The notes under the pieces are model-generated. The model was not told where the DNA came from and ran no database searches. It saw only the letters and a program-made list of their open reading frames with translations. A stretch of DNA of 64,000 nucleotides from Deltaproteobacteria bacterium (GTDB lineage: Bacteria > Myxococcota_A > UBA9160 > UBA6930), in the NCBI GenBank assembly GCA_016875395.1, contig VGRF01000001.1, forward strand, positions 221,921 through 285,920, read 5' to 3'. The translations under genes were made by a program, and so were the position numbers. Position 1 is the first letter of the stretch; every line of letters begins with the position of its first letter. Shown one piece after another: positions 25,017 through 32,996 of this stretch.

Positions 25017-25091
25017 CGTAGGCGGACGTCGTCGATTCGCGCGCGCGATCGCCCTACGTTGCCGCGCTTCACGTCGAACGAAGGAGCCGCC

Positions 25092-26186
25092 ATGCGCGCC
25101 GCGCTGCACGTCGAGAAGGGAAAGCCCGTCCAGTTGGTGGACGATGTCGAGATTCGCGACCCGCGCGCGGGCGAGGTGCTGGTGCGCGTGCACGCGTGCG
25201 GCATTTGCCACTCGGACGTGACGGTGATGGACGCCGGCATGACCACGCCGATCGTGCTCGGGCACGAGGCCGCGGGCGTCGTGGAAGCAGTGGGCGCGGG
25301 CGTCACGACGCACAAGCCGGGCGACAAGGTCGTGCTCACGCCGTGCCCGCCGTGCGGCACTTGTTACTGGTGCGTGCGCGGCGAGTTCAGCACGTGCAAG
25401 CTCGCGATGGGCGTGATGACGGGCGCATTTCCGGACGGCACGACCGGGCTCTCGCGCAAGGGCGAGAAGGTGTGGCGTGGCCTCAACGTCGCGGCGTTCG
25501 CGGAGTACACCGTGACGCAAGCGACCGGGGCGGTGGTGGTGCCGAGCGACACGCCGCTCGACGTCGCGTGCGTGGTGGGCTGCGCGGTGCAGACCGGCGT
25601 CGGCTCCGTGCTCAACGCCGCGAGAGTGGAGGAGGGCGCGACCGCATTCGTTACGGGCCTCGGCGGCATCGGCCTCTCGGTCGTGCAGGGCGCGCGCCTC
25701 GCGAACGCGGCGCAAGTGATCGTGAGCGACCCGGTCGCCGCGCGGCGCGAGACGGCGAAAGCGCTCGGCGCGACGCACGCGATCGACCCGACGAAGGAAG
25801 ATCCCATCGCCGCCGTGCAGCAGCTGACGAGCGGCATCGGCGCCGACTACTGCTTCGAGGCCGCCGGCGTCGCCGCGCTCGTCACGCAGTGCTTCTTCGC
25901 CGCGCGCATGGGCGGGACGATCGTGGTCGTGGGCGCGCCGCCGATCGACCAAGCCGTCACGCTCGCCCCCGCCGCGCTCGTCGCCAGCATGGGCAAGAAG
26001 ATCCGCGGCACGCTGCTCGGCGACTGCAACAGCGTGCGCGACATCCCGCGCCTGCTCTCGCTGTGGCGCGCGGGGAGGCTGGATCTCGATGCCCTCATCA
26101 CCGCCAAGCGCCCGCTCGGCGAGATCAACGAGGCGCTAGCGGATCTGCGCGCGGCGAAGGGCGTGAGGACGGTGCTGGCGATTTGA
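25092..26186 (+). CDS. Zinc-dependent alcohol dehydrogenase, class III-like
   Basis: 364 residues. Catalytic zinc ligands lie in HACGICHSD and GHEAAG; the structural zinc lobe is complete (CPPCGTCYWCVRGEFSTC), unlike the paralogue at 9117. The Rossmann motif is TGLGGIGLSVV with downstream Asp of VSDPVAARR, which favours NAD(H). The C-terminal part (GDCNSVRDIPRLLSLWRAGRLDL, DALITAKRPLGEINEA) matches class III-type alcohol/formaldehyde dehydrogenase-like enzymes. AAGGAG starts 11 bp before the ATG. The physiological alcohol is unknown. Confidence 0.92.
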   Translation: MRAALHVEKGKPVQLVDDVEIRDPRAGEVLVRVHACGICHSDVTVMDAGMTTPIVLGHEAAGVVEAVGAGVTTHKPGDKVVLTPCPPCGTCYWCVRGEFSTCKLAMGVMTGAFPDGTTGLSRKGEKVWRGLNVAAFAEYTVTQATGAVVVPSDTPLDVACVVGCAVQTGVGSVLNAARVEEGATAFVTGLGGIGLSVVQGARLANAAQVIVSDPVAARRETAKALGATHAIDPTKEDPIAAVQQLTSGIGADYCFEAAGVAALVTQCFFAARMGGTIVVVGAPPIDQAVTLAPAALVASMGKKIRGTLLGDCNSVRDIPRLLSLWRAGRLDLDALITAKRPLGEINEALADLRAAKGVRTVLAI

Positions 26187-26207
26187 TCGAACGCGTCAGT
26201 CGCTCGA

Positions 26208-26999
26208 TCACGTCTCGGTCGAGGTCGCGGACGGAGAGCGCGCAGACGCTCCCTCGGCCGCTCGCGGCAAGCGAAGCCACTCCGCGCTCCTCCTCACCGC
26301 TTCCGTCATCTCCCCCGCGCACTGATCCAGCTCCACCAGCATCCAGTCCGCGCGCGTGGCGGCTTGCATCGCGCTCGTTAGGTCCACCACGCCGTCGCCG
26401 AGCGCGACCATCGGCGACTCGAACTTGTCCGCGGGCCCGTCCTTGAGGTGCACACGCGTCACGCGCGGCCCCAGCTCCCGGATCAGCGCGGCGGGATCGC
26501 GCTTCGCGGTGGTCGCCCAGTACACGTCGAGCTCGAGCTCGACCCGAGGATCGAGCTGCGCGACGAGCGCGTCGTAGGCTTTGCGCCCGTCTTCGAGCGC
26601 GCGCCACTCCCAGAAGTGGTTGTGGTAGCCGAGGCGCAGGCCGTGCTTTCGCGCCGCCTCGCTCGCGGCGTTCAGCTCGCTCGCGAGCTCGGCCACTTCG
26701 CGCGCGCTCGCGAAGCGATTCGGGTGTGCGAAGGGCACGACGACGAGCTGCGCGCCGAGCTCACGCGCCATCTCGAACGCGCGCGGAGCTTCATCGCCGA
26801 ACGCCATCGCGTGCATCGACGCGACCGCGAGGCCGTGCGCGTCGAGCAGGGCGCGGAACTGCCGCGCGCCGAGGTCGTGCGTCGACGCGACTTCGACGCC
26901 CGCATAGCCGCAGCGCGCGACGAACGCGAGCGTGCCTTCGAGGTCGCGCGCGCAGTCGTCGCGCAGGGTGTAGAGCTGGAGCCCGTAGCGAGGTGCCAT
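26208..26999 (-). CDS. Sugar phosphate isomerase/epimerase-like TIM barrel
   Basis: 263 residues. AP-endonuclease-2/xylose-isomerase-like fold: opening YGLQLYTLRDD, VASMHA, LVVVPFAHPNRF, LRLGYHNHFWEW (metal-binding His/Asn), ELELDVYWAT (Asp) and VTRVHLKD with a late Glu in LVELDQC. These match the IolE/IolI/DUF-type sugar isomerases that use a divalent metal. The last ~25 residues (RAAEGASARSPSATSTET) are low-complexity and may be unstructured. Tail-to-tail with the alcohol dehydrogenase (21 bp apart); 26 bp after the start of its own mRNA lies the EEP gene on the same strand upstream. Substrate unknown. Confidence 0.85.
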   Translation of the reverse strand: MAPRYGLQLYTLRDDCARDLEGTLAFVARCGYAGVEVASTHDLGARQFRALLDAHGLAVASMHAMAFGDEAPRAFEMARELGAQLVVVPFAHPNRFASAREVAELASELNAASEAARKHGLRLGYHNHFWEWRALEDGRKAYDALVAQLDPRVELELDVYWATTAKRDPAALIRELGPRVTRVHLKDGPADKFESPMVALGDGVVDLTSAMQAATRADWMLVELDQCAGEMTEAVRRSAEWLRLPRAAEGASARSPSATSTET

Positions 27000-27025
27000 G
27001 CGGCCACGCTATCGCGGCGCGCTCT

Positions 27026-27991
27026 TCAAACGTCGAACGGAACCACCACTGCGCAGTGGTCACTCGCTTCCGTGTGCTCCGGCCCGATCGTCGGGAAGCG
27101 GTTGCCCGTGTATTGCTTGCACTTCGTCGTGAGGCCGTCGCGCACGATCTCGATCGGCCCGGCGGTCAGCGTCTTGTCCGCCAGGATGTAGTCGAGGCGG
27201 CTCACGGATTTCTTGGACGCGTAGTAGTGCGTCCAGTCGCCCGCCGGGTCGGTGTCCGCGAGCTTCTTGTGTTTCACGAGAGGGTCGAGCGACTTGTCGT
27301 ACTGCTTCGCCTTCGAGTCGATGTTGAGGTCGCCAAGAACGATGGGCTTGCGACCCGCCGCAATGTTCGCGTCGACCAGCGCAGCGACCCGCTTCGACTG
27401 ATTGAGCCTGCGCGTGACGGAGCTCGCCTTCCCATCCTGAGCCTTCAGGTGATTGGCGAGCAGCGTGAGCACCACGCCGCCGACCTTCACGTCGACTTCG
27501 AGGCAGTCGCGCGAGAAGATCGCGTTGCTCGCGGTGAAACCGAAAGCGCGATTCGCGGAGCGCTTCACTCCGCCCTGTTTGCCGTTCTTGTTGTCGTCGA
27601 TGTGCGTACGCACGCCGACGATCTCCGCCTGGAAGCCGGCGCGGATCAGGAGGCCGACGTCGATGCCGCGCGGGTCGTTGCCATCCACGAGCACGAGCCG
27701 GTCGAAATAGTCGTCGAGGTATTTGTCGTTGAAGGTCCGTAGCGCGATGAGGTTCTCGACCTCCTGCACGACCAGGATGTCGGGCCGTGCGTGCTCGATC
27801 GCGAGCGCGGTGTTGTTGCGCTGAAGCTGCGTGAGCTCGTACGACACGAGGTCGCCGTCGCGGCTCGCTATCGAGGCGATGTCGTATGCCGCCACCACTT
27901 TGTCGTAGTCGCGGTTCTGCCAGGGCTCGTCGAGCAGCGCGTAGCGGTTGAAGAGGTTCTCGAGATTGAACGAGCCGACCCGTACCTGCAT
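27026..27991 (-). CDS. Endonuclease/exonuclease/phosphatase family protein
   Basis: 321 residues. EEP fold motifs: SFNLENLF at the N-terminus (metal-binding Asn), VVQEVEN (Glu), LVDGNDPRG, LLANHLKAQ (Asn-His), VLGDLNID (Asp-x-Asn) and TEASDHCAVVVPF (Ser-Asp-His) at the end. All catalytic positions are there. Members cut DNA, RNA or phosphoesters; no signal peptide is seen, so it is probably cytoplasmic. GC content is visibly lower than in its neighbours, with more AA/TT-ending codons, which hints at horizontal transfer. It is divergent from the DUF1214 gene, with the CRP-like site between them. Confidence 0.88.
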   Translation of the reverse strand: MQVRVGSFNLENLFNRYALLDEPWQNRDYDKVVAAYDIASIASRDGDLVSYELTQLQRNNTALAIEHARPDILVVQEVENLIALRTFNDKYLDDYFDRLVLVDGNDPRGIDVGLLIRAGFQAEIVGVRTHIDDNKNGKQGGVKRSANRAFGFTASNAIFSRDCLEVDVKVGGVVLTLLANHLKAQDGKASSVTRRLNQSKRVAALVDANIAAGRKPIVLGDLNIDSKAKQYDKSLDPLVKHKKLADTDPAGDWTHYYASKKSVSRLDYILADKTLTAGPIEIVRDGLTTKCKQYTGNRFPTIGPEHTEASDHCAVVVPFDV

Positions 27992-28046
27992 CGCTGCTCC
28001 TTTGCGAAACCCGCGCGGATCATCCGCCGCAGAGATCGCTTCACGA

Positions 28047-28062
28047 TGTGAATCCGTTCACA
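28047..28062. promoter_or_regulatory. Near-ideal CRP/FNR-family binding site
   Basis: TGTGAATCCGTTCACA: half-sites TGTGA and TCACA separated by 6 bp, which is exactly the CRP consensus TGTGA-N6-TCACA. It lies between two divergent genes, 55 bp upstream of the EEP start and 40 bp upstream of the DUF1214 start. A GATAAG that could serve as a -10 element follows at 28071, inside a small CCCAGC/GCTGGG hairpin. Sequence match is seen; binding by a CRP-family regulator is inferred. Confidence 0.6.
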
Positions 28063-28102
28063 CCCAGCGCGATAAGCTGGGCCGCTTCGCGAGGAGAGAG
28101 CG

Positions 28103-29209
28103 ATGAGCCAGCAAGATCCCGTGCAGCGCGTGATGGACGGCCGCGCGTGGGAAGAGTTCTGCGACACGCTGAAGGCGGCGGGCGCGGTAGTGCTCGCGGG
28201 CTCCACGCCGAACGATCCGCTCGATCGTGCCGAGGGCTATCGCTATCTGACGCGGTTGTTACGGGCAGGGCTCGAAACTTACGTCGAAGCCTCGGACGCG
28301 GAGCATCCCGTCTTCCAGCGCACGACGGGCGAGACGGTGAAGATGGGCATGGACAGCCCGGACAACATCTATCTCAACGCGCCGGTGAACGGCGCGCACG
28401 ACTACCGCATCTGGGGCACGCGCGGGTCCGTGCACTACCTCGGCTTCGGCTCGCAGAAGGGCAACTACGCCTCGACCGGCTCGCTGCAGACGACGGGCTA
28501 CCTCGAAGCGAAGGACATGAAGCTCGGCGCGGGCGGCGCGTTCGAGATCGTCGCGAGCCATGAGAAGCCCGCGGGCGAGGTGAACTGGCTCCCGATGGAG
28601 CCCGAGTCGCGCATGATTCAGATCCGCCAGACGCGCCTCGATCACGCGAAGGAAGAGCCGGCGCAGGTGAAGATCGAGCGCATCGGCGGCGCCGCGCCTG
28701 TGAAGCCGCTCGATCCCGTCCGCTTCGACCGCATGCTGCAGGGCGCGGCGAAGATGGTGTTAGGGACCTCGAAGCTGTTCCAGAAGTGGAGCGAGGGCTT
28801 CACGAAGCACACGAATCAGCTGCCACGTTTTCCGCACGAGGTCGCGTTCGCGGCCGGCGGCGACCCGAACATCGCCTACTACCACTCGCACTGGGTGCTC
28901 GCGCCCGACGAAGCGCTCGTGGTCGACCTCGCGCCGCCCGAGTGCGACTTCTGGAACTTTCAGCTCGCGAATTGGTGGATGGAGTCGCTCGACTACCGCT
29001 TCGCGAAGATCCACATCAACAAGCACACCGCGCAGTACGCGGCGAACGGAACTGTTAGGGCGATCGCCGCGCACCGCGATCCGGGCCTGCCGAACTGGCT
29101 CGATACCTGCGGGCACTCGAGCGGCACGATGTGCGTGCGCTGGATTCGCGCGAAGTCGCATCCCGATCCGCAGGCGCGCGTCGTGAAGCTCGCGGACGTC
29201 GCGAAATGA
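28103..29209 (+). CDS. DUF1214 domain protein
   Basis: 368 residues, no signal peptide. The C-terminal part (DFWNFQLANWWMESLDYR, HINKHTAQY and NWLDTCGHSSGTMCVRWI) matches the DUF1214 domain, often found next to DUF1254 and in lipid or steroid-related gene neighbourhoods of environmental bacteria. The N-terminal ~200 residues have a beta-rich look and include DSPDNIYLNAPVNGAHDYRI. No catalytic function is established for the family. GAGGAGAG precedes the ATG. Its TGA overlaps the ATG of the following sulfotransferase, so the two products probably act together. Confidence 0.82.
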   Translation: MSQQDPVQRVMDGRAWEEFCDTLKAAGAVVLAGSTPNDPLDRAEGYRYLTRLLRAGLETYVEASDAEHPVFQRTTGETVKMGMDSPDNIYLNAPVNGAHDYRIWGTRGSVHYLGFGSQKGNYASTGSLQTTGYLEAKDMKLGAGGAFEIVASHEKPAGEVNWLPMEPESRMIQIRQTRLDHAKEEPAQVKIERIGGAAPVKPLDPVRFDRMLQGAAKMVLGTSKLFQKWSEGFTKHTNQLPRFPHEVAFAAGGDPNIAYYHSHWVLAPDEALVVDLAPPECDFWNFQLANWWMESLDYRFAKIHINKHTAQYAANGTVRAIAAHRDPGLPNWLDTCGHSSGTMCVRWIRAKSHPDPQARVVKLADVAK

Positions 29210-30357
29210 GCGCGGCGACGTTCGCCGCCGAGGTGCTGATCGCGGAAGCGCGCGCCGCTGCGAAGCTCGAGGACTTCGGCGGCGACGACTTCCTGCCGGG
29301 CCTGCGCGCGCTGTGCGCGACGTACGAGTCGCCCGCGTGGAGCGAGAAGGGCCGCACACGCAATCGGCGGCGGCTCGTGAACCTGCTCGCGACGCGCCTC
29401 AAGGTGGAGGCTGCGCTCGCGCAGCATCCCGAGATCCTCGCGCGCCCCGTGAAGCAGCCCGTCGTGCTGACGGGCCTGCCGCGCTCGGGCACGTCGGCGC
29501 TGTTCAGCTTGTTAGGGGCGGACCCTGCGGCGCGCCCGCTGCGCCTCTGGGAGACGCAGTGCCCCGATCCCCTCGCGCTGCCGCCCGGCACACCCGATCC
29601 GCGGCGCGCCGCGATCGACGCTTATTACGCCCAGGGCCGCGAGAAGCGCCCCGAGTTCACGAAGATCCACTTCACGAGCGCCGACACGCCGGAGGAGTGC
29701 GTGCTGCTGCACGCGTACGCGATGCACGGCGTGCAGATGGGCGTCGAGATCTTCGTCGAGCCGTACGCGAGCTGGTTTCAGGCCGAGGCCGCGGATCTGC
29801 GCGGGCTCTACGCGTACCAGAAGCGGCTGATGCAGCTCCTCGACTGGCAGCGCCCGGGCGAGCGCTGGCTGCTGAAGGCGCCCGCGCACTTGTGGGGTCT
29901 CGACGCGCTCGCCGCGACGTTTCCCGATGTCGCGATCGTGTGGAACCACCGCGATCCCGTCGCGTGCATCGCGTCGGCGTGCTCGATGACCGAGGCGCTG
30001 ATGGCGACGCTCGACTTTCCGCGCGATCAGCTCGGCCCTGCGGTGATGGAGTTCTACGCGCGCTCGCTCGACCGCGGCCTCGCGGTGCGCGAGAAGCTCG
30101 ATCCCGCGCGCGTCTTCGACGTGCCATACGCCGACTTCACGCGCGATCCGCTCGCGTGCGCCGAGCGCATCTACGCGCACTTCGCGCTGCCGCTGCCCCG
30201 CGCTGCGAGTGAGGCGCTGCGCGCGTTCGCGGCCGAGAACCCCGAAGGCAAGCACGGCAAGCACGAGTATCAGCTCGCACAGTACGGCCTCGACGAAGCG
30301 CGCGTGCGCGCGCGCTTCGCGGGCTACACGGCGCGCTTTGGGGGGCTGCACGAATGA
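29206..30357 (+). CDS. Sulfotransferase family protein
   Basis: 383 residues. The 5'-phosphosulfate loop is LTGLPRSGTSALFSLLG and the 3'-phosphate block is WNHRDPVACIASACS, so PAPS binding is expected. It belongs to the Sulfotransfer_3-like group common in actinobacteria and Myxococcota/Binatota genomes, whose acceptors are mostly unknown lipids or alcohols. Catalytic His/Glu cannot be assigned with certainty. The ATG overlaps the DUF1214 stop (ATGA). Downstream are two hairpin repeats (30360-30475) before the SDR gene. Confidence 0.88.
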   Translation: MSAATFAAEVLIAEARAAAKLEDFGGDDFLPGLRALCATYESPAWSEKGRTRNRRRLVNLLATRLKVEAALAQHPEILARPVKQPVVLTGLPRSGTSALFSLLGADPAARPLRLWETQCPDPLALPPGTPDPRRAAIDAYYAQGREKRPEFTKIHFTSADTPEECVLLHAYAMHGVQMGVEIFVEPYASWFQAEAADLRGLYAYQKRLMQLLDWQRPGERWLLKAPAHLWGLDALAATFPDVAIVWNHRDPVACIASACSMTEALMATLDFPRDQLGPAVMEFYARSLDRGLAVREKLDPARVFDVPYADFTRDPLACAERIYAHFALPLPRAASEALRAFAAENPEGKHGKHEYQLAQYGLDEARVRARFAGYTARFGGLHE

Positions 30358-30359
30358 CG

Positions 30360-30475
30360 GCGGTAGCCATCGGTGCCAGGCACCCATGGCCATGCATCGC
30401 GGGCGGGTGGGTCGCGGCGCGCGAGAGTTCGCGCGGTAGCCATCGGTGCCTGGCACCGATGGCTGCACGGTCCCT
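30360..30475. repeat. Pair of GGTGCC-A/T-GGCACC hairpin repeats
   Basis: Two copies of a palindrome in direct order lie between the sulfotransferase and SDR genes: GTAGCCATCGGTGCC-A-GGCACCCATGGC near 30363-30390, and GTAGCCATCGGTGCC-T-GGCACCGATGGC near 30436-30463. The second is a perfect 12-bp-arm palindrome with one central base. The spacer is GC-rich. Without a T-run they are not classical terminators; a REP-like element or an mRNA hairpin is possible. Confidence 0.7.
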
Positions 30476-30478
30476 GCG

Positions 30479-31282
30479 ATGACGGACTTCGCGGCTCGCT
30501 ACGGCCCACACGGTGTCGTGCTCGGCGCGGCGCAGGGCATCGGCTTCGCGTTCGCGGAGGAGATCGCGCGGCGCGGGCTGAACGTGCTGCTCGTGGACGT
30601 TCGCGACGACCTGCTCGACGCGGCGGGCGATCGCGTGCGCGCGGCGAACGCCGCAGTCGAGGTGGAGACTGCGCGCCTCGATCTCGCGGCGCCGGATCTC
30701 GCGGAGCGCCTGCCGCGCGTGCTCGGGCGCCTCGACGTCGGCCTCGCGGTCTACACCGCGATGCTGCCGCTCTCGGGCGCGTTCCTCGCGCAGCCGCTCG
30801 CGCGCCACGAGCAGGCGGTGCGCGTCGGCGTGAACGGCGTGCTCGCCGCGAGTCACGTGCTCGGCGAGCGGCTTGTTAGGCGTGGACGCGGCGGGCTGGT
30901 GCTCACGTCGTCGCTCGCGGGCTTTCAGGGCACGGGCTGGGTCGCGGAGTACGCCGCGGCGAAGGCGTTCGACCTCGTGCTCGCCGAGGGGCTGTGGTGG
31001 GAGTGGCGAGAGCACGGCGTCGACGTGGTCGCGCTCTGCCCCGGCAACACCGACACGCCTGGCCTGCGCAATAACAAGCCGCTCGTCGACCCCGCGACTT
31101 TCGCCGCGCCTGCCGACGTCGCGCGCGAGGCGCTCGACCACCTGACGAACGCGCGCGAGGCGGGGCCGATCTGCATCCCAGGCGAGGACAACCGCGCGGT
31201 GCGCGCGCAGTTCGATCGCATGCCCCGCAAGCAGGTGGTGGAGATCATCGGCGCGAGTACGCGGAAGATGTTCGAGGGGTGA
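30479..31282 (+). CDS. Short-chain dehydrogenase/reductase (SDR)
   Basis: 267 residues. The cofactor motif is GAAQGIGFAFA (classical TGxxxGIG with the first residue changed), then LVDVRDD, catalytic Ser in LTSSLAG and Tyr-Lys in YAAAKAF, and PGNTDTPGL. The usual NNAG motif reads VYTAMLP here, so this is a divergent member. An upstream in-frame ATG at 30446 lies inside the hairpin repeat, hence the choice of 30479. Substrate unknown; the neighbouring sulfotransferase/DUF1214 pair may be functionally linked. Confidence 0.85.
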   Translation: MTDFAARYGPHGVVLGAAQGIGFAFAEEIARRGLNVLLVDVRDDLLDAAGDRVRAANAAVEVETARLDLAAPDLAERLPRVLGRLDVGLAVYTAMLPLSGAFLAQPLARHEQAVRVGVNGVLAASHVLGERLVRRGRGGLVLTSSLAGFQGTGWVAEYAAAKAFDLVLAEGLWWEWREHGVDVVALCPGNTDTPGLRNNKPLVDPATFAAPADVAREALDHLTNAREAGPICIPGEDNRAVRAQFDRMPRKQVVEIIGASTRKMFEG

Positions 31283-31830
31283 CTACCGCCGGCCGTGCGG
31301 TGGCGACGATCGCCGGAGCGCACGCGTCCCACGGAGCGTCAAACCGAGCGCGGCGATCACCAGCAATCCGCTCGCCGCCGGCTCGGGCAGCCCGCCGGTT
31401 GTCCCGAAGGAGAGCGTGAGGTCCCACGACCCGGTTGCGGCGTCGAAGGCCACGCCCGACGTGGCGGTACGGGCGGCCACAACGTCCGTGCGTGCCCACA
31501 AGAAATAAGACTGATTCGCGAGCAACACGCCCTGCACGCTGCCCGACTGCGCTCCGCTGACGGTCGTCGCGTCAAACAGCAGGACATCGTCGGGGCCGTA
31601 AAGCTGAACGAACGAGGTGCAACTACCGGAACAGTCGACGCTGCCGCTCAGTGAGAAAAGGAGGTCGACGTCGGAAAAGAACGAGACGCGCAGAGCCGAA
31701 TTTGCATTTGCTCGGGCGACCCCCGGCGGCTCCAAAATCTGAGCGCTGGTCTGCGATAGCGAGACAGAGAACACACCGACTGGAGATACGAACGTGCTCT
31801 GGTATGCGGAGCCGAGGGCGGACGCGTGAG
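31283..31830 (-). pseudogene. PEP-CTERM surface protein, 5'-truncated
   Basis: The frame ends with GLPEPAASGLLVIAALGLTL followed by RGTRALRR: a PEP motif, transmembrane helix and basic tail, the signal recognised by exosortase. The region before it (SVSLSQTSAQILEP, SFFSDVDLLFSLSGSVDCSG, QLYGPDDVLLFD, SYFLWARTDV) looks like a beta-sandwich secreted domain with a Cys pair. No start codon or signal peptide exists before the frame runs antisense into the next gene, so the 5' end seems lost. Base composition between 31470 and 31810 is clearly lower in GC than the surroundings, suggesting foreign origin. No exosortase gene is in the window. Confidence 0.6.
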
Positions 31831-31835
31831 CGCCG

Positions 31836-32282
31836 GTGGTGGTGACCGTCTCGATCGCGGGCTTCGCGGCGATCGTCGAAGTGGTGGGCAAGCGCGACTC
31901 GCGCTGGGATCGCGACGAGTTCAACGGCATGGTGTTCCACGCGCTGATCGCCCTCGTGTTCTCGCTCACGCCGCTCGCGCTCGACGAGCTCGCACTTCTT
32001 TCGGAGTGGGCGTGGCGAGCGCTTTGCGCCGTGCTCGGCGCGCTGATGGCGCTGCACGTGGTCTCGCTGCTCGCGTTTTTCCTGCGGCCTGGTGACCGCG
32101 GCGTTGCTGCGTGGCTCTTGCTCGCTCCGGGCGCCGTCGGCCTCGCGCTGGTGGCCACTGCGTTCGGCTGGCTCGAGCTACGCCCGAGCGGCGCGTATCT
32201 CGTGGGTCTGTGCCTCCAGCTCGTACAGGCCGCGATCCTGTTCTTCCGGCTCGTCTACCAGCGCGAAGTGCTGGGCGGCTGA
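31836..32282 (+). CDS. Small multi-pass membrane protein, possibly 5'-shortened
   Basis: 148 residues with four predicted membrane helices (about 3-18, 33-55, 62-82, 90-112 with a fifth possible at 120-140). It starts almost within its first helix (VTVSIAGFAAIVEVVGKR), while an in-frame TGA lies just upstream at 31827, so only GTG starts at 31836-31842 are available. It resembles short uncharacterised membrane proteins whose first helix carries an IAGF motif. It is head-to-head and touching the truncated PEP-CTERM frame, which suggests a rearrangement junction near 31830. Confidence 0.6.
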   Translation: MVVTVSIAGFAAIVEVVGKRDSRWDRDEFNGMVFHALIALVFSLTPLALDELALLSEWAWRALCAVLGALMALHVVSLLAFFLRPGDRGVAAWLLLAPGAVGLALVATAFGWLELRPSGAYLVGLCLQLVQAAILFFRLVYQREVLGG

Positions 32283-32292
32283 AAATTCTGCT

Positions 32293-32337
32293 TGACGCGA
32301 GGGCCGCTTCGCGAGAAAACTGAGCGCACTCAGTTTT
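32293..32337 (+). promoter_or_regulatory. tetR promoter with palindromic operator
   Basis: A -35-like TTGACG at 32293-32298 is followed, 17 bp later, by an AT-rich GAAAACT. Overlapping that -10 position is a 22-bp palindrome, AAAACTGAG-N4-CTCAGTTTT (32316-32337), ending 11 bp before the tetR ATG. Size, symmetry and place are typical of a TetR-family operator giving autorepression. Binding is inferred, the palindrome is seen. No second copy was found upstream of the later genes of the cluster. Confidence 0.75.
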
Positions 32338-32348
32338 TGCGAGCCCCG

Positions 32349-32996
32349 ATGTCCGTCGCTCTCGACCTCCCCAAGCGCGAACGCAACAAGCAAGAGAAGC
32401 GCGCGCGCTTGCTCACCGCGGCGCGCGGCTTGTTCGCGAAGAAGGGCTTTGCCGCGACCACCACCGCCGAGGTCGCTGCGCGGGCGGGCGTCGGCGCGGG
32501 CACGCTGTTCCTGTACTTCGCCTCGAAGGAAGATCTGCTCGTCGACTTGTTCCGCGCGGAGATGGACCGCGTGATCGAGCGCGCCTTCGCGACGCTGCCG
32601 CGGCGCGCGTCGCTGATGACGGAGCTGCTGCACGTCTACGGCGCGATGATCGAGCACCACGAGCGCGATCCGGAGCTCGCGCGCGCGTTCGTGAAGGAGA
32701 TGCTGTTCGTCTCCGCGCCCGATCGCGCGCAGGTGTTCGACTTCATCGACGGCCTGGGCGCGCGCGTCGCCGAGCGGATCGCGCTGCGCCAGGCGCGCGG
32801 CGAGCTCGACGCGGGCGTCTCCGCGCAGCTCGTCGCCGAGAATCTGTTCGCGCTGTTCATCGCGCGCCTGCAGAAGTGGCTCGGGGCCGAGGGTGGGCTC
32901 GAGGCTGCGTCGGCGCTCGCCCGATTGAGCGACGCGTTCGCGGTGCAGCTGCGCGCGCTCGAGCCGCGTACGCCGGCGCGAAAGAGGAGGCCCTGA
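32349..32996 (+). CDS. TetR family transcriptional regulator
   Basis: 215 residues. N-terminal helix-turn-helix: AARGLFAKKGFAATTTAEVA followed by ARAGVGAGTLFLYFASKEDLL, the TetR signature with the LYxYFxSKEdLL end. The C-terminal ligand domain (about 70-215) is divergent, as usual. The gene leads a same-strand run of catabolic genes and its TGA shares one base with the ATG of hpaB (TGATG), so it is transcribed with them; with the palindrome at its promoter it probably represses the whole operon until an aromatic ligand binds. Confidence 0.93.
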   Translation: MSVALDLPKRERNKQEKRARLLTAARGLFAKKGFAATTTAEVAARAGVGAGTLFLYFASKEDLLVDLFRAEMDRVIERAFATLPRRASLMTELLHVYGAMIEHHERDPELARAFVKEMLFVSAPDRAQVFDFIDGLGARVAERIALRQARGELDAGVSAQLVAENLFALFIARLQKWLGAEGGLEAASALARLSDAFAVQLRALEPRTPARKRRP

